The notes below the pieces were generated by a model. The model was not told the origin of the DNA and made no database searches. It saw only the letters and a program-made list of their open reading frames with translations. The position numbers and the translations under genes were made by a program. From positions 248,001 through 312,000 of the forward strand of contig JAJFKB010000002.1 in the NCBI GenBank assembly GCA_021773395.1: a DNA stretch of 64,000 nucleotides, given 5' to 3'. Source of the stretch: Gammaproteobacteria bacterium. Its GTDB lineage: Bacteria > Pseudomonadota > Gammaproteobacteria > Pseudomonadales > IMCC2047. Each line of letters begins with the position of its first letter. Position 1 is the first letter of the stretch. Shown one piece after another: positions 52,096 to 62,900 of this stretch.

Positions 52096-53322
52096 ATGAT
52101 AAAACTGCTGTTAAGTGATGAACGCTCCACACTTGATGTTAATTCAACCAGATCCGTAGCCTCCATAATTTACTTGGCCGTCGTGGGAGTTTGCGTATTT
52201 ATAGTACAACCAGGTTTCGTCCAGGGCCTGGTTGAATCTCTGGGGTTGACCCCTGAGCAGGCCGGATATATAGCGTCGGCTGAAATGTGGGGGCTTGCGA
52301 CGACTACCATCGTACTTAATTTTTTCGCCTCTCGATTCAACTGGCAAAAAATGACCTTTTGGTTTTTGTTGGTGGCGGTGATTGGCAACCTGGCATCTAT
52401 TGGTCAGCAAGACCCGCTCACACTGGGCATCATACGCGCCATCACGGGACTCGGTCTGGGCGGCATGATCTCTTTACCCTTTGCCATGATGGGTCTTACC
52501 AAAAATCCAGACAGAAACTTTGGTTTTATTGTCACCTGGGTACTCATATACGGAGCACTAGGGTTGTTTGCAATGCCGATTGCTCTGGACACAGTTCATT
52601 TAAACGGCGTAATGGTATTCTTTGCTGCATTCTGTGCGACAGGGATGCTTTTGATTCGCTATCTGCCGAAATGCGCGGGGGACCATATTCAGAAAGATCT
52701 GCTTACTGACCATTTCCCCGGTTTTATAAAAGCATCAACACTTATCGCTATCTTTGTTTTTAATACCGCAATTGGCATTGTCTGGGCCTACCTGTTTTTG
52801 GTGGGAACCAACGCCTCTATATCGGAGCAAGGGGTCGCTAATGTACTCACAATTTCTCAATTTCTCGGTGTAGCCGGTGCGTTTTTGGCAGCCATACTCG
52901 CTGCTCGTATTGGTCGTTTTATTCCAGTTTCTATTGCCGTGCTGGGCTGCGGTGCTGGAATTGCCTTGCTGTTGGGCGACGTGAACTACTTCATCTATTC
53001 GACAGCCGTATATCTGTTTAATTTCCTATGGAACATCGCTCAACCTTACCTCTTGGCGGTGATGGCCAGTTTTGCCGATGGCGGAAAAATGATTGTGCGT
53101 GGTGTCGCTATACAGATGGTCGGGTTTGCTACCGGCCCCTATTTGGGTGCCACGTTGTTAGAAGAGTCCGGCCCTGCAATGTATGATCTGGTCAACCTGG
53201 CGGGTGCAAGCCTGTTTGCCTTGAGTTGGGTGTTCCTGATACCCGCCTTAAAAGCACAGAAAGAAGCCCCATCTCTTTCACCAGCCGTTGAAGAAAATGA
53301 AGGCCTGGCCAATCAGAATTAA
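52096..53322 (+). CDS. MFS transporter
   Basis: This is a 408-residue major-facilitator protein with twelve hydrophobic segments. The first is near residues 22-42; the MFS loop 2/3 signature is weak (NFFASRFNWQKMTFW), and a Gly-rich helix GLGLGGMISLPFAMMG is near 120. It lies upstream of a TetR gene with a 49-base gap and near amino-acid-type catabolic enzymes, so uptake or efflux of their substrate is plausible. The substrate is unknown. Confidence 0.87.
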   Translation: MIKLLLSDERSTLDVNSTRSVASIIYLAVVGVCVFIVQPGFVQGLVESLGLTPEQAGYIASAEMWGLATTTIVLNFFASRFNWQKMTFWFLLVAVIGNLASIGQQDPLTLGIIRAITGLGLGGMISLPFAMMGLTKNPDRNFGFIVTWVLIYGALGLFAMPIALDTVHLNGVMVFFAAFCATGMLLIRYLPKCAGDHIQKDLLTDHFPGFIKASTLIAIFVFNTAIGIVWAYLFLVGTNASISEQGVANVLTISQFLGVAGAFLAAILAARIGRFIPVSIAVLGCGAGIALLLGDVNYFIYSTAVYLFNFLWNIAQPYLLAVMASFADGGKMIVRGVAIQMVGFATGPYLGATLLEESGPAMYDLVNLAGASLFALSWVFLIPALKAQKEAPSLSPAVEENEGLANQN

Positions 53323-53371
53323 TTTCTACTCTTAACGAGCGTTTGATCGCACACTTCCCGGCGGAGCACTT

Positions 53372-54007
53372 ATGAGATCAGCACCCAAGGCCATCGCCTC
53401 TAGCAACGGTAAAGTTACCGGCAGCCAGCGGCGCAGTCAGTTGAGAATTGACGCTATTCTTGAGTCTGCGCAGGACATACTGATTAACGAGGGTTTCCAT
53501 AGTTTAAGCCTGCGCAAAATTGCGCAGCATATGGGCATCAGTAACGGTAATGTTACCTACTATTTCCCCAATAAGAAGGTGTTATTGCGCGCGCTCATTG
53601 AGGATATGCTGACCCACTATGATACTGAATTTGAAAATGAGGCGGCAAAATTTCCAGATGCACCACTAACGCGCATTAACGCCTATTTCAAATATTTGAT
53701 TAATGATGCCAGAAGTGCCAATTCCAGAAATTTCTTTTACCAATTGTGGGGGTTATCCACCCATGATCCGATCGCAGCCGAACTTCGAGAGGAAGTCTAT
53801 ACCCATTTTTACTCGCAGGTGCTGATTCAACTAAAAGCATTACGCCCGGATATCAGCGATATCGAATTGAAAAATAAGAGTTTTCTGCTGATGAGCCTGG
53901 TAGAAGGCATCAATGTCATTCTGGGTTCTGGTGATACCTTTATCCATCAGTTTGACAACATTGATACCTACCTTGAAAAGCAGATTATGGCCCTAGTTCA
54001 GGCCTAG
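53372..54007 (+). CDS. TetR/AcrR family regulator
   Basis: This is a 211-residue TetR protein with an N-terminal basic tail and helix-turn-helix SLSLRKIAQHMGISNGNVTYYFPNKK (cited in part, residues 48-73). The C-terminus is helical. GGAG precedes the ATG by 6 bases. It is codirectional with the MFS gene and converges with the aminotransferase. The adjacent aminotransferase and decarboxylase promoters share a region with an inverted repeat that may be its operator. Confidence 0.9.
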   Translation: MRSAPKAIASSNGKVTGSQRRSQLRIDAILESAQDILINEGFHSLSLRKIAQHMGISNGNVTYYFPNKKVLLRALIEDMLTHYDTEFENEAAKFPDAPLTRINAYFKYLINDARSANSRNFFYQLWGLSTHDPIAAELREEVYTHFYSQVLIQLKALRPDISDIELKNKSFLLMSLVEGINVILGSGDTFIHQFDNIDTYLEKQIMALVQA

Positions 54008-54060
54008 GAATCTGCCGGAGCTACCAACGCTCAAACCCGACAGACTCCTTGATTATTTAA

Positions 54061-55413
54061 TTAAACATCCACCTCATCAAAGGCCTTAGTCAGCGCAGCA
54101 ACCAACTCGTCCACATTCTCTCGAGAAAACGTTAACGGTGGCGAAATGATCAATTTTGGCCCAACAGCCCTAACCAATACACCCTCTTTTTGCGCAACAG
54201 CAGACAGACGACTGGAGAAGCCACTAAACGGATCAACCGATTCGCGAGTTTTCTTATCGACAACCAGGTCCACCGCCAACATCAATCCCTTACCCCTAAC
54301 CTCGCCAACCGACTTATAGCGTTCTTCGAAGGGCTTAAGCTGCTCCATCATATAATCTCCAACGATCTTCGCATTTTCGGGTAATGCTTCACTCTCCACG
54401 ATACCCAAAGATGCAATACCTGCAGCACATGCCACAGGATGGCCGGAATAAGTGAATCCATGCATAATCATTGCCTCCGGCGATTCCAGATCAAATGCCG
54501 ATGCTACCCTTTCATTCATTACCGTCGCACCTAGCGGAACATAAGCTGAACTGAGTCCTTTGGCAAAACACATAATGTCCGCCTTAACTCCCCAGCCCCT
54601 GGAACCAAACATATTGCCGGAGCGACCAAATCCGGTGACAACTTCATCGGCAATCAATAGAACGTCGTAGCGATCACAGACCTCGCGCACCAATGGCCAG
54701 AAATTAGTCGGTGGTACAATCACACCACCGGCGCCCTGAATAGGTTCCGCGATAAAGGCGGCTACCATATCTGGCCCCTGTGATTCAATTTCACGAGCCA
54801 GGATTCCGGTGCAAATGGCACCCAATTCCTCTGGATCTTCGGTCCAGGGATTACGGTATGGAAATGGGCTGTCAATTTGAAAACAGTTCGGCAACACCGG
54901 TTCAAATGCTCTTTTGTGCACACCTGTATCAGTAACTGAAGTACCGCCCATATGCACGCCATGATAGGCATTCTTCAGTGAGAAGAACTTGGTCTTTTCC
55001 GGCTGTCCTTTAAGCTTCCAATAATGTCGGCTCATCTTCAATGCCGTTTCAACAGAGTCTGAACCGCCGGAAGTGAACATTAATTTGCGCATGTTCTCTG
55101 GCTCTAACATGCTGATAATTTTTGCTGACAACTCAATCGCCGGAGGGTTAGAAAATTCCGTAAACGTTTGATAATATGGCAGAGTCGCTACCTGCTCCGA
55201 GACAGCTTTGATCATCTCAGGGCGATTGTAACCCACATTGACACACCACAAGCCACCTTGGGAATCCAGGAACTTATTACCGTCGATATCAAAAACATAG
55301 ACCCCATCCCCACGCGCGATGATCATAGGCTTATTTGCCTTGGTCATGAATGGCGCAGTCATTGGATGCAGCATTTGCTTTGCGTTATTCGCCTTTATTC
55401 CCTCTATTTCCAT
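54061..55413 (-). CDS. Class III PLP aminotransferase
   Basis: This is a 450-residue omega-amino or diamine-type aminotransferase. The substrate/PLP motifs are SGGSDSVETALKMSRHYW, FIAEPIQGAGGVIVPP and DEVVTGFGRSG. The Schiff-base Lys is in MCFAKGLSSAYVPLGA near residue 290. GAGGAAATCGCA precedes the ATG. It diverges from a PLP decarboxylase and ThDP enzyme. The likely acceptor is pyruvate or 2-oxoglutarate and the donor an omega-amine, but the specific amine is not clear from sequence. Confidence 0.9.
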   Translation of the reverse strand: MEIEGIKANNAKQMLHPMTAPFMTKANKPMIIARGDGVYVFDIDGNKFLDSQGGLWCVNVGYNRPEMIKAVSEQVATLPYYQTFTEFSNPPAIELSAKIISMLEPENMRKLMFTSGGSDSVETALKMSRHYWKLKGQPEKTKFFSLKNAYHGVHMGGTSVTDTGVHKRAFEPVLPNCFQIDSPFPYRNPWTEDPEELGAICTGILAREIESQGPDMVAAFIAEPIQGAGGVIVPPTNFWPLVREVCDRYDVLLIADEVVTGFGRSGNMFGSRGWGVKADIMCFAKGLSSAYVPLGATVMNERVASAFDLESPEAMIMHGFTYSGHPVACAAGIASLGIVESEALPENAKIVGDYMMEQLKPFEERYKSVGEVRGKGLMLAVDLVVDKKTRESVDPFSGFSSRLSAVAQKEGVLVRAVGPKLIISPPLTFSRENVDELVAALTKAFDEVDV

Positions 55414-55480
55414 TGCGATTTCCTCATTTTCATCAGTGGTTTAGACAACAATCGACTTGCGGTGCCAAATTGTTCAGGTT

Positions 55481-55517
55481 AAATTAGACGTAATTATTAG
55501 CTCGTTCGTCCTAATTT
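55481..55517. promoter_or_regulatory. Inverted repeat near the aminotransferase promoter
   Basis: AAATTAGACG (55481-55490) faces CGTCCTAATTT (55507-55517), inverted arms with a single inserted base, 16 bases apart. It lies 68-104 bases upstream of the aminotransferase start. It is a candidate site for the nearby TetR regulator; this is a weak inference. Confidence 0.35.
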
Positions 55518-55838
55518 GTCAACGTTCTTGGCTGAGACACGTTCCTGACTAGGAATCAAGAGAGGGGGTTGAGCGCATTAAGTCCATTTTAACAAGCGTT
55601 GCCCAGTCAGCTGAGGCTGTATCCCTTGGCATCAACTATTTACCCGCGAGGTAACAAACGGATAGAATGATTTAAAAAACAGCACCACGGGATTGATCAA
55701 CGCCGCACTATGGCTGCACTATGCGCCGTTAAAGTTTGAGTGGTTATCGCTCTCTGTTCTGCTGGATCTGATTTTGTTGAATTTATGTTTATCGGGGTAT
55801 TGTCTCTGACTGTTCAATTCCAACTGCAGGGTAACAGC

Positions 55839-55934
55839 CATTTATTAGGCTTTTTCGATTCAAGCAATTTTGCCCGAGCCTTTAAGCGCTGGACAAATCT
55901 ATCCACGGGAGAATACAGCAGGAAATTACGATAA
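55839..55934 (+). pseudogene. Remnant of an AraC-family regulator (C-terminal helix-turn-helix)
   Basis: The frame ending at the TAA 55932-55934 reads HLLGFFDSSNFARAFKRW then TNLSTGEYSRKLR. This is the second helix-turn-helix and C-terminus of AraC/OruR-type regulators (usually GFSDSSNFARAFKRWTG-SPSEYRR). Upstream bases in this frame and the others do not give the rest of such a protein, so only about 31 residues remain. It is probably a decayed regulator of the adjacent decarboxylase operon, since replaced by TetR control. Confidence 0.7.
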
Positions 55935-56065
55935 TGCAATTGGCGCAATTTGAATAAAATTTGGCGCTTTGTAACTGCCAATATCTTTTAGAACAAACTC
56001 GGATCATTAGCTTTTTTATTCACTACCTCTCTGGAATTACCAAAGATCGCCAACCAGGAATAACT

Positions 56066-57412
56066 ATGCTGTTAGAAACAAAAAGCCTCAAACTCGTGGA
56101 AGAGGCGCTACAAGTTCTCGACAAATCATTTGACGATATGCCCGCCTTTGAAAGCCATCCTGATATTTCAGCTATGCGAGATGTACTGTTAAAGGTAGCT
56201 GAGCGCATGCAGGATAATTTCCCCTACCCTCATCCACTGTACGCTGGCCAGATGCTTAAACCACCTCATCCAATGGCCAGGCTCGCCTACACCCTGGCGC
56301 TGTGGATTAATCCCAATAATCATGCGCTGGATGGCGGTCGTGCCAGCTCTGCGCTGGAAAAAGAAGCGGTAGCCAATATTGCGGCCATGTACGGCTGGGC
56401 GGATGGACATCTTGGACACCTGAGCAGTGCCGGCACCACTGCCAATATGGAGGCACTGTGGGTCGCAGGTAAACTCCGGCCTGGCAAAAAGATATTAGCC
56501 TCAAATCAGGCGCATTATACCCATTCACGCATATCGGAAGTTCTGGGGTTAAGTTTTGAGTCTATCGCCACTGATTGTCGCGCAAAGATGGATATGGATG
56601 CGTTAGAAACGGCGCTTAAAACAGGGAATGTCGGCACTGTTGTGGCAACTTTGGGTACTACCGGCGTTGGCGCTATTGACCCGCTAGCGGATATGCTTGA
56701 GTTACAGAAAAAATATGATTTCCGAATTCATGTTGACTCTGCCTATGGTGGCTACTTCCTGCTTGCTGACAATTTGGCGGAGGAAGCACGTCAAGCCTTT
56801 GACCTTATTCACCGGGTCGACTCCATCGTCGTCGATCCCCATAAGCACGGCTTGCAACCCTATGGCTGCGGTTGTGTGCTGTTCCGAGACCCATCTGTTG
56901 GCCAAATATATCAACACGACTCCCCTTACACGTATTTCAGTTCGGATGACCTGCATCTCGGGGAAATCAGCCTGGAGTGTTCACGTGCTGGAGCTTCAGC
57001 AGTTGCTCTGTGGGCAACCCAACAGCTGCTGCCAATGGAGCCAGGAGGCGAATTTGCGCAGGGTTTGAGTCAAGGTAGAGAAGCTGCACTAAAACTCTAT
57101 GGTTATCTGCAACAGGCCGATAACCAGCTAACGCTGTTCGAACCAGAGCTGGACATCGTAATCTGGGCGCCCAAGGCTACTTCAGCATCCGCTATCTCTG
57201 AAGCATCGACGCAATCATTTGATCAGGCTGCAAAACAGCATTTACATCTCGCGTTAATGTCTCTACCTTCGTTATTACTAAAAAATTACTGGCCGGAAAT
57301 TAAGTTTGATCAACCAACCGTAACCTGTATGCGCTCGTGCTTGATGAAACCCGAACATATCGACTGGGTTGACCGAATCTGGGATATTGTAAAAAAACTA
57401 CCTCAACGATAG
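56066..57412 (+). CDS. PLP-dependent group II-type decarboxylase
   Basis: The ATG at 56066 follows AGGA by 7 bases and gives 448 residues; a frame from 55961 would add an unlikely N-terminus. Glutamate/aspartate decarboxylase-type motifs are visible: HLGHLSSAGTTANMEALWVA, VVATLGTTGVGAIDPL, HVDSAYGGYFLL, and the Lys in VDPHKHGLQPYGCGC near residue 258. It is followed 54 bases later by a ThDP enzyme. The substrate amino acid is unknown; the cofactor residues look intact. Confidence 0.88.
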   Translation: MLLETKSLKLVEEALQVLDKSFDDMPAFESHPDISAMRDVLLKVAERMQDNFPYPHPLYAGQMLKPPHPMARLAYTLALWINPNNHALDGGRASSALEKEAVANIAAMYGWADGHLGHLSSAGTTANMEALWVAGKLRPGKKILASNQAHYTHSRISEVLGLSFESIATDCRAKMDMDALETALKTGNVGTVVATLGTTGVGAIDPLADMLELQKKYDFRIHVDSAYGGYFLLADNLAEEARQAFDLIHRVDSIVVDPHKHGLQPYGCGCVLFRDPSVGQIYQHDSPYTYFSSDDLHLGEISLECSRAGASAVALWATQQLLPMEPGGEFAQGLSQGREAALKLYGYLQQADNQLTLFEPELDIVIWAPKATSASAISEASTQSFDQAAKQHLHLALMSLPSLLLKNYWPEIKFDQPTVTCMRSCLMKPEHIDWVDRIWDIVKKLPQR

Positions 57413-57466
57413 CCAGCCAGCGACCTCTGTAGCACGGCTCGTATCGATGAGCGACAAGGGAAAACC

Positions 57467-59110
57467 ATGACTGAAATGAGTACTGCCCAGGCTATAATTA
57501 CGTCACTTGAAAACAAGGGTGTGGATACGCTGTTTGGTGTTCCCGGTGCACAAACCTATGATCTATTTGACGCCCTGGGAAAATCTGACATCAAATTGAT
57601 CGGTGCACGCCATGAGCAGGCCACAGCCTACATGGCATTTGGTTATGCCAAATCCACCGGTAAAGTTGGTGTATTTTCAGTGGTTCCCGGACCTGGTGTA
57701 CTCAACACCTCTACTGCGATCTGCTCCGCCTATGCTGCTAGTTCACCGATACTTTGTGTGACCGGTCAGGTACCTAGCGAATTTATAGGCTCTGGCAAAG
57801 GCGCGCTGCATGAATTACCCGACCAATTAGCCACGCTGCGTAGTATTACCAAGTGGGCACAACGTATTGTCCAGCCAGAGCAAGCTCCTATCTTAGTGAA
57901 CGAAGCGTTTGCTCAAATGCAAACGGGCCGACCGCGACCCGTTGCTCTGGAAGTACCCTGGGAAGTATTCGGCCAACGTGCAGAAATTGAACTGACAACG
58001 GTTACCCCTGCACCCCGAGAAACAGTGCTCTCCCCGGAGATAAAGGAGCTAGACTCAGCACTGGCTTTGATAAAAAATTCTTCCAAACCCATGCTTATGG
58101 TGGGCGGTGGCGCATTAGATGCTGCCAGCGATATTGTCCAGCTAGCCGAATGGCTGCAAGCACCAGTCGTGTCGTTTCGCAGTGGTAGAGGCATCGTCAG
58201 TGATGAAAATCCACTCGGCTTTAATTGCGCGCAGGGAAGCCGGGTCTGGCCGCAAACCGATCTTTTGATTGCCATTGGCACCCGTATGGAGCTGACTTGG
58301 GCAAGGTGGCTGGGCCCTGATCAGCCGAAAAACCTTAAAGTAATCAGACTGGAAATAGACCAGGATGAAATGGACCGTCATCCTGTGGACGTGGCCATAA
58401 AGGCTGACGCGAAAAGATCAGTATCGGCTCTGCTTGCGGCCGTGAAAACGGAAATAAAGCCTCAGCCATCCCGCGAACAAGAGTTCACTTCAATCAAAAA
58501 CGAACTGATTTCTGAAGTCAATGCAAAGGTGCAGCCTCAGTTAAGCTACCTACAGGTCATTCGAGAATTATTGCCAAGAGATGGTTTCCTGGTAGAAGAG
58601 ATTTCACAAATGGGATTTGCTTCTCAATTTGGATTTCCGATCTATCAACCCCGCACTTTCGTTACCTGTGGCTATCAGGGTACCTTGGGATTTGGTTTCC
58701 CAACCGCATTGGGTGTAAAAGTAGCCAACCCGGATAAAGCGGTCATTTCAATATGTGGCGATGGAGGATTTATGTTCGGGGTTCAGGAGCTGGCCACAGC
58801 CGTCCAGTATGGTATTAATCTGGTCACACTGGTCTTCAATAACAGTGCCTTTGAAAATGTCCGGCGCGACCAGCAAAGATTTTATGCTGGACAACTGCAA
58901 GGCTCACTACTGCATAATCCGGATTTTGTCCGCCTGGCAGAGTCTTTTGGTGTACGCGGATACCGTGCCGACTCCCCAGCTTCCCTGCGAAAAACGCTGG
59001 ACCAAGCGCTGCAACTGGACGCTCCCGCTCTAATTGAGGTCATGGTGGAACCCGGTTCTGAAGGCTCTCCCTGGCCCTATCTCATGCCAGGTACAGTTTA
59101 CGGCTCATGA
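57467..59110 (+). CDS. ThDP-dependent enzyme of the acetolactate-synthase/decarboxylase family
   Basis: This is a 547-residue enzyme with three domains: the Pyr domain (residues 1-170, with the catalytic Glu in GARHEQATAYMAFGYAKSTG), the central domain (about 190-330) and the PP domain with the ThDP motif GDGGFMFGVQELATAVQYGINLVTLVFNN (cited in part). It resembles IlvB/benzoylformate-decarboxylase-like members. It lacks a small regulatory subunit gene nearby, which argues against acetohydroxyacid synthase in branched-chain synthesis. With the aminotransferase and PLP decarboxylase it probably acts in catabolism; the 2-oxo acid substrate is unknown. Confidence 0.87.
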   Translation: MTEMSTAQAIITSLENKGVDTLFGVPGAQTYDLFDALGKSDIKLIGARHEQATAYMAFGYAKSTGKVGVFSVVPGPGVLNTSTAICSAYAASSPILCVTGQVPSEFIGSGKGALHELPDQLATLRSITKWAQRIVQPEQAPILVNEAFAQMQTGRPRPVALEVPWEVFGQRAEIELTTVTPAPRETVLSPEIKELDSALALIKNSSKPMLMVGGGALDAASDIVQLAEWLQAPVVSFRSGRGIVSDENPLGFNCAQGSRVWPQTDLLIAIGTRMELTWARWLGPDQPKNLKVIRLEIDQDEMDRHPVDVAIKADAKRSVSALLAAVKTEIKPQPSREQEFTSIKNELISEVNAKVQPQLSYLQVIRELLPRDGFLVEEISQMGFASQFGFPIYQPRTFVTCGYQGTLGFGFPTALGVKVANPDKAVISICGDGGFMFGVQELATAVQYGINLVTLVFNNSAFENVRRDQQRFYAGQLQGSLLHNPDFVRLAESFGVRGYRADSPASLRKTLDQALQLDAPALIEVMVEPGSEGSPWPYLMPGTVYGS

Positions 59111-59948
59111 ATCATAGCTACGTTTATAAGTCGCAGCTTCAAGTAATTAGTGTTATTTAATTAAGCAACGAGCGATTCCTCTCGTTGCTCCATAAATAGT
59201 TCGTCGGGTTAATCGGCCATCCTGTGTTTCTCCTGGACGGTGATAAAGACTGCTCATAACATGTTTGATATGCTCATCACATACTTCGTTATCACCAATA
59301 CTCTTGAAAAATACTGCCGTATCAGCCCATCATCGTAACGGATACGGTTCGACTTGTCCTGTCCACAAAACAACTCTGTGACCGAGACACCATTTACACC
59401 CTGCTTCACGATAGCCATAAACCAATGGCCGCTATATTTTGATTTTTTTGCCACACCCTTCGCCTGCGCAGATTATGAGAAAATTCTATTTTGACCTCAG
59501 TTATTTTTCGAGGGACTACTGGAGAGCCACCTTCCGACAGATACTCGCTTGCAGAATACCCGAACTCGGCTATCTTTAAATTGTGCCGCTAATGTAATTA
59601 CTAACTATTATCTATAGTTCAGTTCAGTTCAGCGCACCGCACCGCAGTCTCTCATGGAGGAATAGATTCAGACCATCATCAATGATAAGAAATGAAGAGT
59701 GCCGTTAAAATGAATAAAGTTCGAAGCGTCAACCATTTATTTCGAGTGTCAACAAGCTGCGCTCAGACTAAAATTCTGTTCACAAAAACCAGTTACCCAC
59801 GCCATCCATTGAATCATAGCCAAAGCGATTTGAGGAATAGTGTAAACCCAACCAAATTGTTGTAAAGGCAACTACCATTCGGTCAAAAGGAACTTCAGTT
59901 AATGTATTTCAACATTACTTTATACTCTTCGTGGGGGAGTAGCAAACG
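59111..59948. other. Long intergenic region, no gene called
   Basis: This 838-base gap precedes the chemoreceptor. It contains a stem-loop at 59164-59189, a short GTTCA triple repeat followed by GCACC units near 59617-59645, and a 66-codon minus-strand frame at 59254-59454 that begins with GTG too close to its GAAGG for a good start. I do not call that frame a gene. Confidence 0.55.
59164..59189. terminator. Stem-loop after the ThDP enzyme gene
   Basis: AGCAACGAG (59164-59172) pairs perfectly with CTCGTTGCT (59181-59189) across an 8-base loop, 54 bases after the stop. No T-run follows on the plus strand. A weak or factor-dependent terminator is likely. Confidence 0.5.
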
Positions 59949-62900
59949 ATGAAAAAACATCCACCAATGACTGGCAACCAGGTAACCTTTCAAGCAGACA
60001 CAATGCTGGTTTCACGCACTAATTTGGAGGGTATTACAACCTACGTTGATTCAGATTTTGTCGCTATAAGTGGCTACAGCGAAGAAGAGCTGGTTGGGCA
60101 AAAACACAATGTGATTCGCCATCCTGAAACCCCAAATGAGATTCACAAAGATCTGTGGGAAACGCTTAAGTCGGGATCGCCCTGGACTGGCATGATCAAG
60201 AATCTAAACAAGGATGGTGATTATTATTGGGTAAGTTCAAATATAACACCCATGGTCGAAAACGGGGAAGTCAAAGAGTATATGTCCGTCGGAAGGTCTC
60301 CAACGCCAGAGCAGATTGCCGGGGGAGAAGCGCTTTATGAGCAATTAAAGTCAGGCAACGTCTCACCAGGTAATTTATGGCACCATATCAATTTTCTCAA
60401 GCACTTCAAGGTATGGCAAAAATTGGCGTTCGCGGCAACTATACTGATTGCAGTCGCTATTAGCTCCATTATCAGCTCCATTATGCTTTCAAATAAGGAT
60501 ATTAATTTTACCGTAAAAGAACTACATGGCGTTGAGTACCTGAATAAAGTCCGTCCTATTACTCAAAATTTAGCAGAACATCGCGGGCTGTCTGTGGGAA
60601 TGCTCTCTGGAAAAACGGAGTTTGCTGCGCGTCTTAACGGCAAGCAGGCTGAAATTGATCAAAACATCGCATCCTTAAAACAAATTGACGCGATCTATGG
60701 CGAAGAACTAGGGACGTCATCCAATCTACAGAAGATCATGAATCGCTGGAACCAGATTAAGACAAAAAACCAGCAACTCTCAGCAGATGAAAGCTTGGCT
60801 CTACATTCATCACTGATGCAGGAAATTACGCAATTTATTATCGCTGTTGCTGATATATCCAACCTGACCCTGGATTCGGATCTCGATAGCTACTATTTAA
60901 TGGATATACTAGTTAACAGAATCCCCGTGTTAGCGAACAAAATGGGTTTGATGCGCGCGATAGGTACCGAAGTGATCAATCAGCAAACCATAACAGCTGA
61001 GCAAAAAAACACTCTCACCACCTTAAGGGTATACACCTCGATAGCTACACAGGGAATTGGTTATGCGTTAAAAAACAGCATCTCTTATAACCCAATGCTT
61101 AAGCCTCTATTAAGTGCAAAAGCGGACGCGGCCAGCCAGAAACTCGACGATTTTTCCCAGACCACCGACAAACTGTTTGACGCCGATATATCAATTCTCG
61201 ATTCAACCGCATATTTCGACAAGGCCACCAGCTCGATCAATGCCTCATTTGACCTTTTTGACGCGGTCTCTCCAGCACTGTCAAATCTTCTTGAGCAACG
61301 CATCAATCACTTGACCGGCAATCTCTATTGGCTAATAGCCATCTCCGGAGCAGGGTTGTTGTTAGCTTTATTTTCCGGAGTTTATATCATACGTGACCTG
61401 CTACGTGCGTTAAAAAGTACGTCCGAGGAGTGTGACCACCTCTCCAGTGGCAACTATAACCGTCAAATTAACTGCAAGGGTGAAGATGAGATTGGCGATC
61501 TAATGCGAGCCTTGAAAGTCATGCAAATCAAGTTGGGTTTTGAGGTGAATAGCGCTCAGCAACATGCCAACACCATGACCCGTATCAAAGTCGCCCTGGA
61601 TAACGTCAACAGTTGTGTCATGATGGCCGATAATCAGGGCAAAATCATCTATCTAAACCATGCAGTTAAAGCACTAATGGAGCGATCAGAACAGGAAATT
61701 CGCAAGGAGTTTCCCAGTTTTAGAGCTACCAAATTGCTCGGCGTTAGTATCAATCATTTATATAAGCAATCCGACCAGAGAAATCAGCCGGTCTCTTCAA
61801 TAGAGGAAACCTATTTTACGCGTGTTGAATTGGGCGAAAAAACCTTTGATCTTATCGCTTCCCCGGTGCGCAATGAACAAAAGGATCGTTTGGGAACTAC
61901 CGTTGAGTGGATCGACAAAACTGATGAAGCTGCGGTCGAGAAAGAGGTCGAGCAGATTATTATGTCAGCACGAGTTGGCCAACTGGACCAGCGAATTGTA
62001 GTGGATGGCAAATCAGGCTTTTTCAAGGAGCTGGCCGAGGGCGTCAACCAGCTGATCGAAGTGATTTCAGAGAGCTTCGAGGATGTTTCTGTTGTCATGG
62101 ATGCCGTAGCTAAGGGCGATCTCACCCAAAGTATCAGCAAGGACTACGCAGGCACCTATGGCCACGTAAAAGATAGTATTAATTCAACCATTGGCAAATT
62201 ACAGGAAGTAGTGGGTGAAATACGTGAGTCCAGTGAGTTCATTAGCAGTGCCAGCAAAGAAATTTCGGCAGGGAATAATAATCTATCGCAGCGCACTGAG
62301 CAGCAAGCGGCTACGCTTGAGGAAACTGCATCCAGTATGGAGGAGTTGACCAGTACCGTTAGGAACACTGCTGCAAATTCGCAACAGGCTAATCACTTAG
62401 CGACTGAGGCTTTGGATCTGGCTGTACTGGGTGGGGATGTGGTTAAGCGAGCAGTCGTCGCTATGAGTGAAATAACAAACTCAAGCAATAAAATACATCA
62501 GATTATCGGTGTGATCGACGAGATCGCATTTCAGACCAACCTGCTTGCGCTCAACGCCTCAGTCGAGGCTGCCCGCGCCGGAGAGTTAGGGCGTGGTTTT
62601 GCTGTCGTCGCTACTGAGGTACGCAATCTCGCCCAGCGAAGTGCTACCGCCGCCAAAGAAATTAAGGAGTTAATATCTGAAAGCGGGGCAAAAGTTGAGT
62701 CCGGAGGCAAGCTGGTCAATGAGTCAGGAGACACTCTGGCGAGTATCGTTGCCAGCGTTACACAGGTTGAGAGCATTGTCTCTGAAATTGCCGTCGCATC
62801 ACAGCAGCAGTCAGCTGGAATTGAGCAAGTAAGCAAAGCCATTATGCAAATGGATGAAATCACCCAGCAAAACTCAGCGTTGGCAGAACAGGCATGCGCA

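Larger units (their letters stand above)
55414..56065. other. Divergent gap with a candidate operator and an AraC remnant
   Basis: This 652-base region lies between the aminotransferase (minus) and PLP decarboxylase (plus). It contains an inverted repeat at 55481-55517 and the C-terminal remnant of an AraC-family gene near 55839-55934, each listed separately. The rest shows no gene. Confidence 0.6.

Noticed and set aside
59254-59454. Possible 66-residue minus-strand gene in the long gap
   Set aside because: GTG start only two bases from its GAAGG, no family similarity; could be chance.
59617-59645. Short GTTCA and GCACC microrepeats suggestive of a CRISPR or iteron array
   Set aside because: Units of only five bases, three or fewer copies, no spacers and no cas or rep gene nearby.
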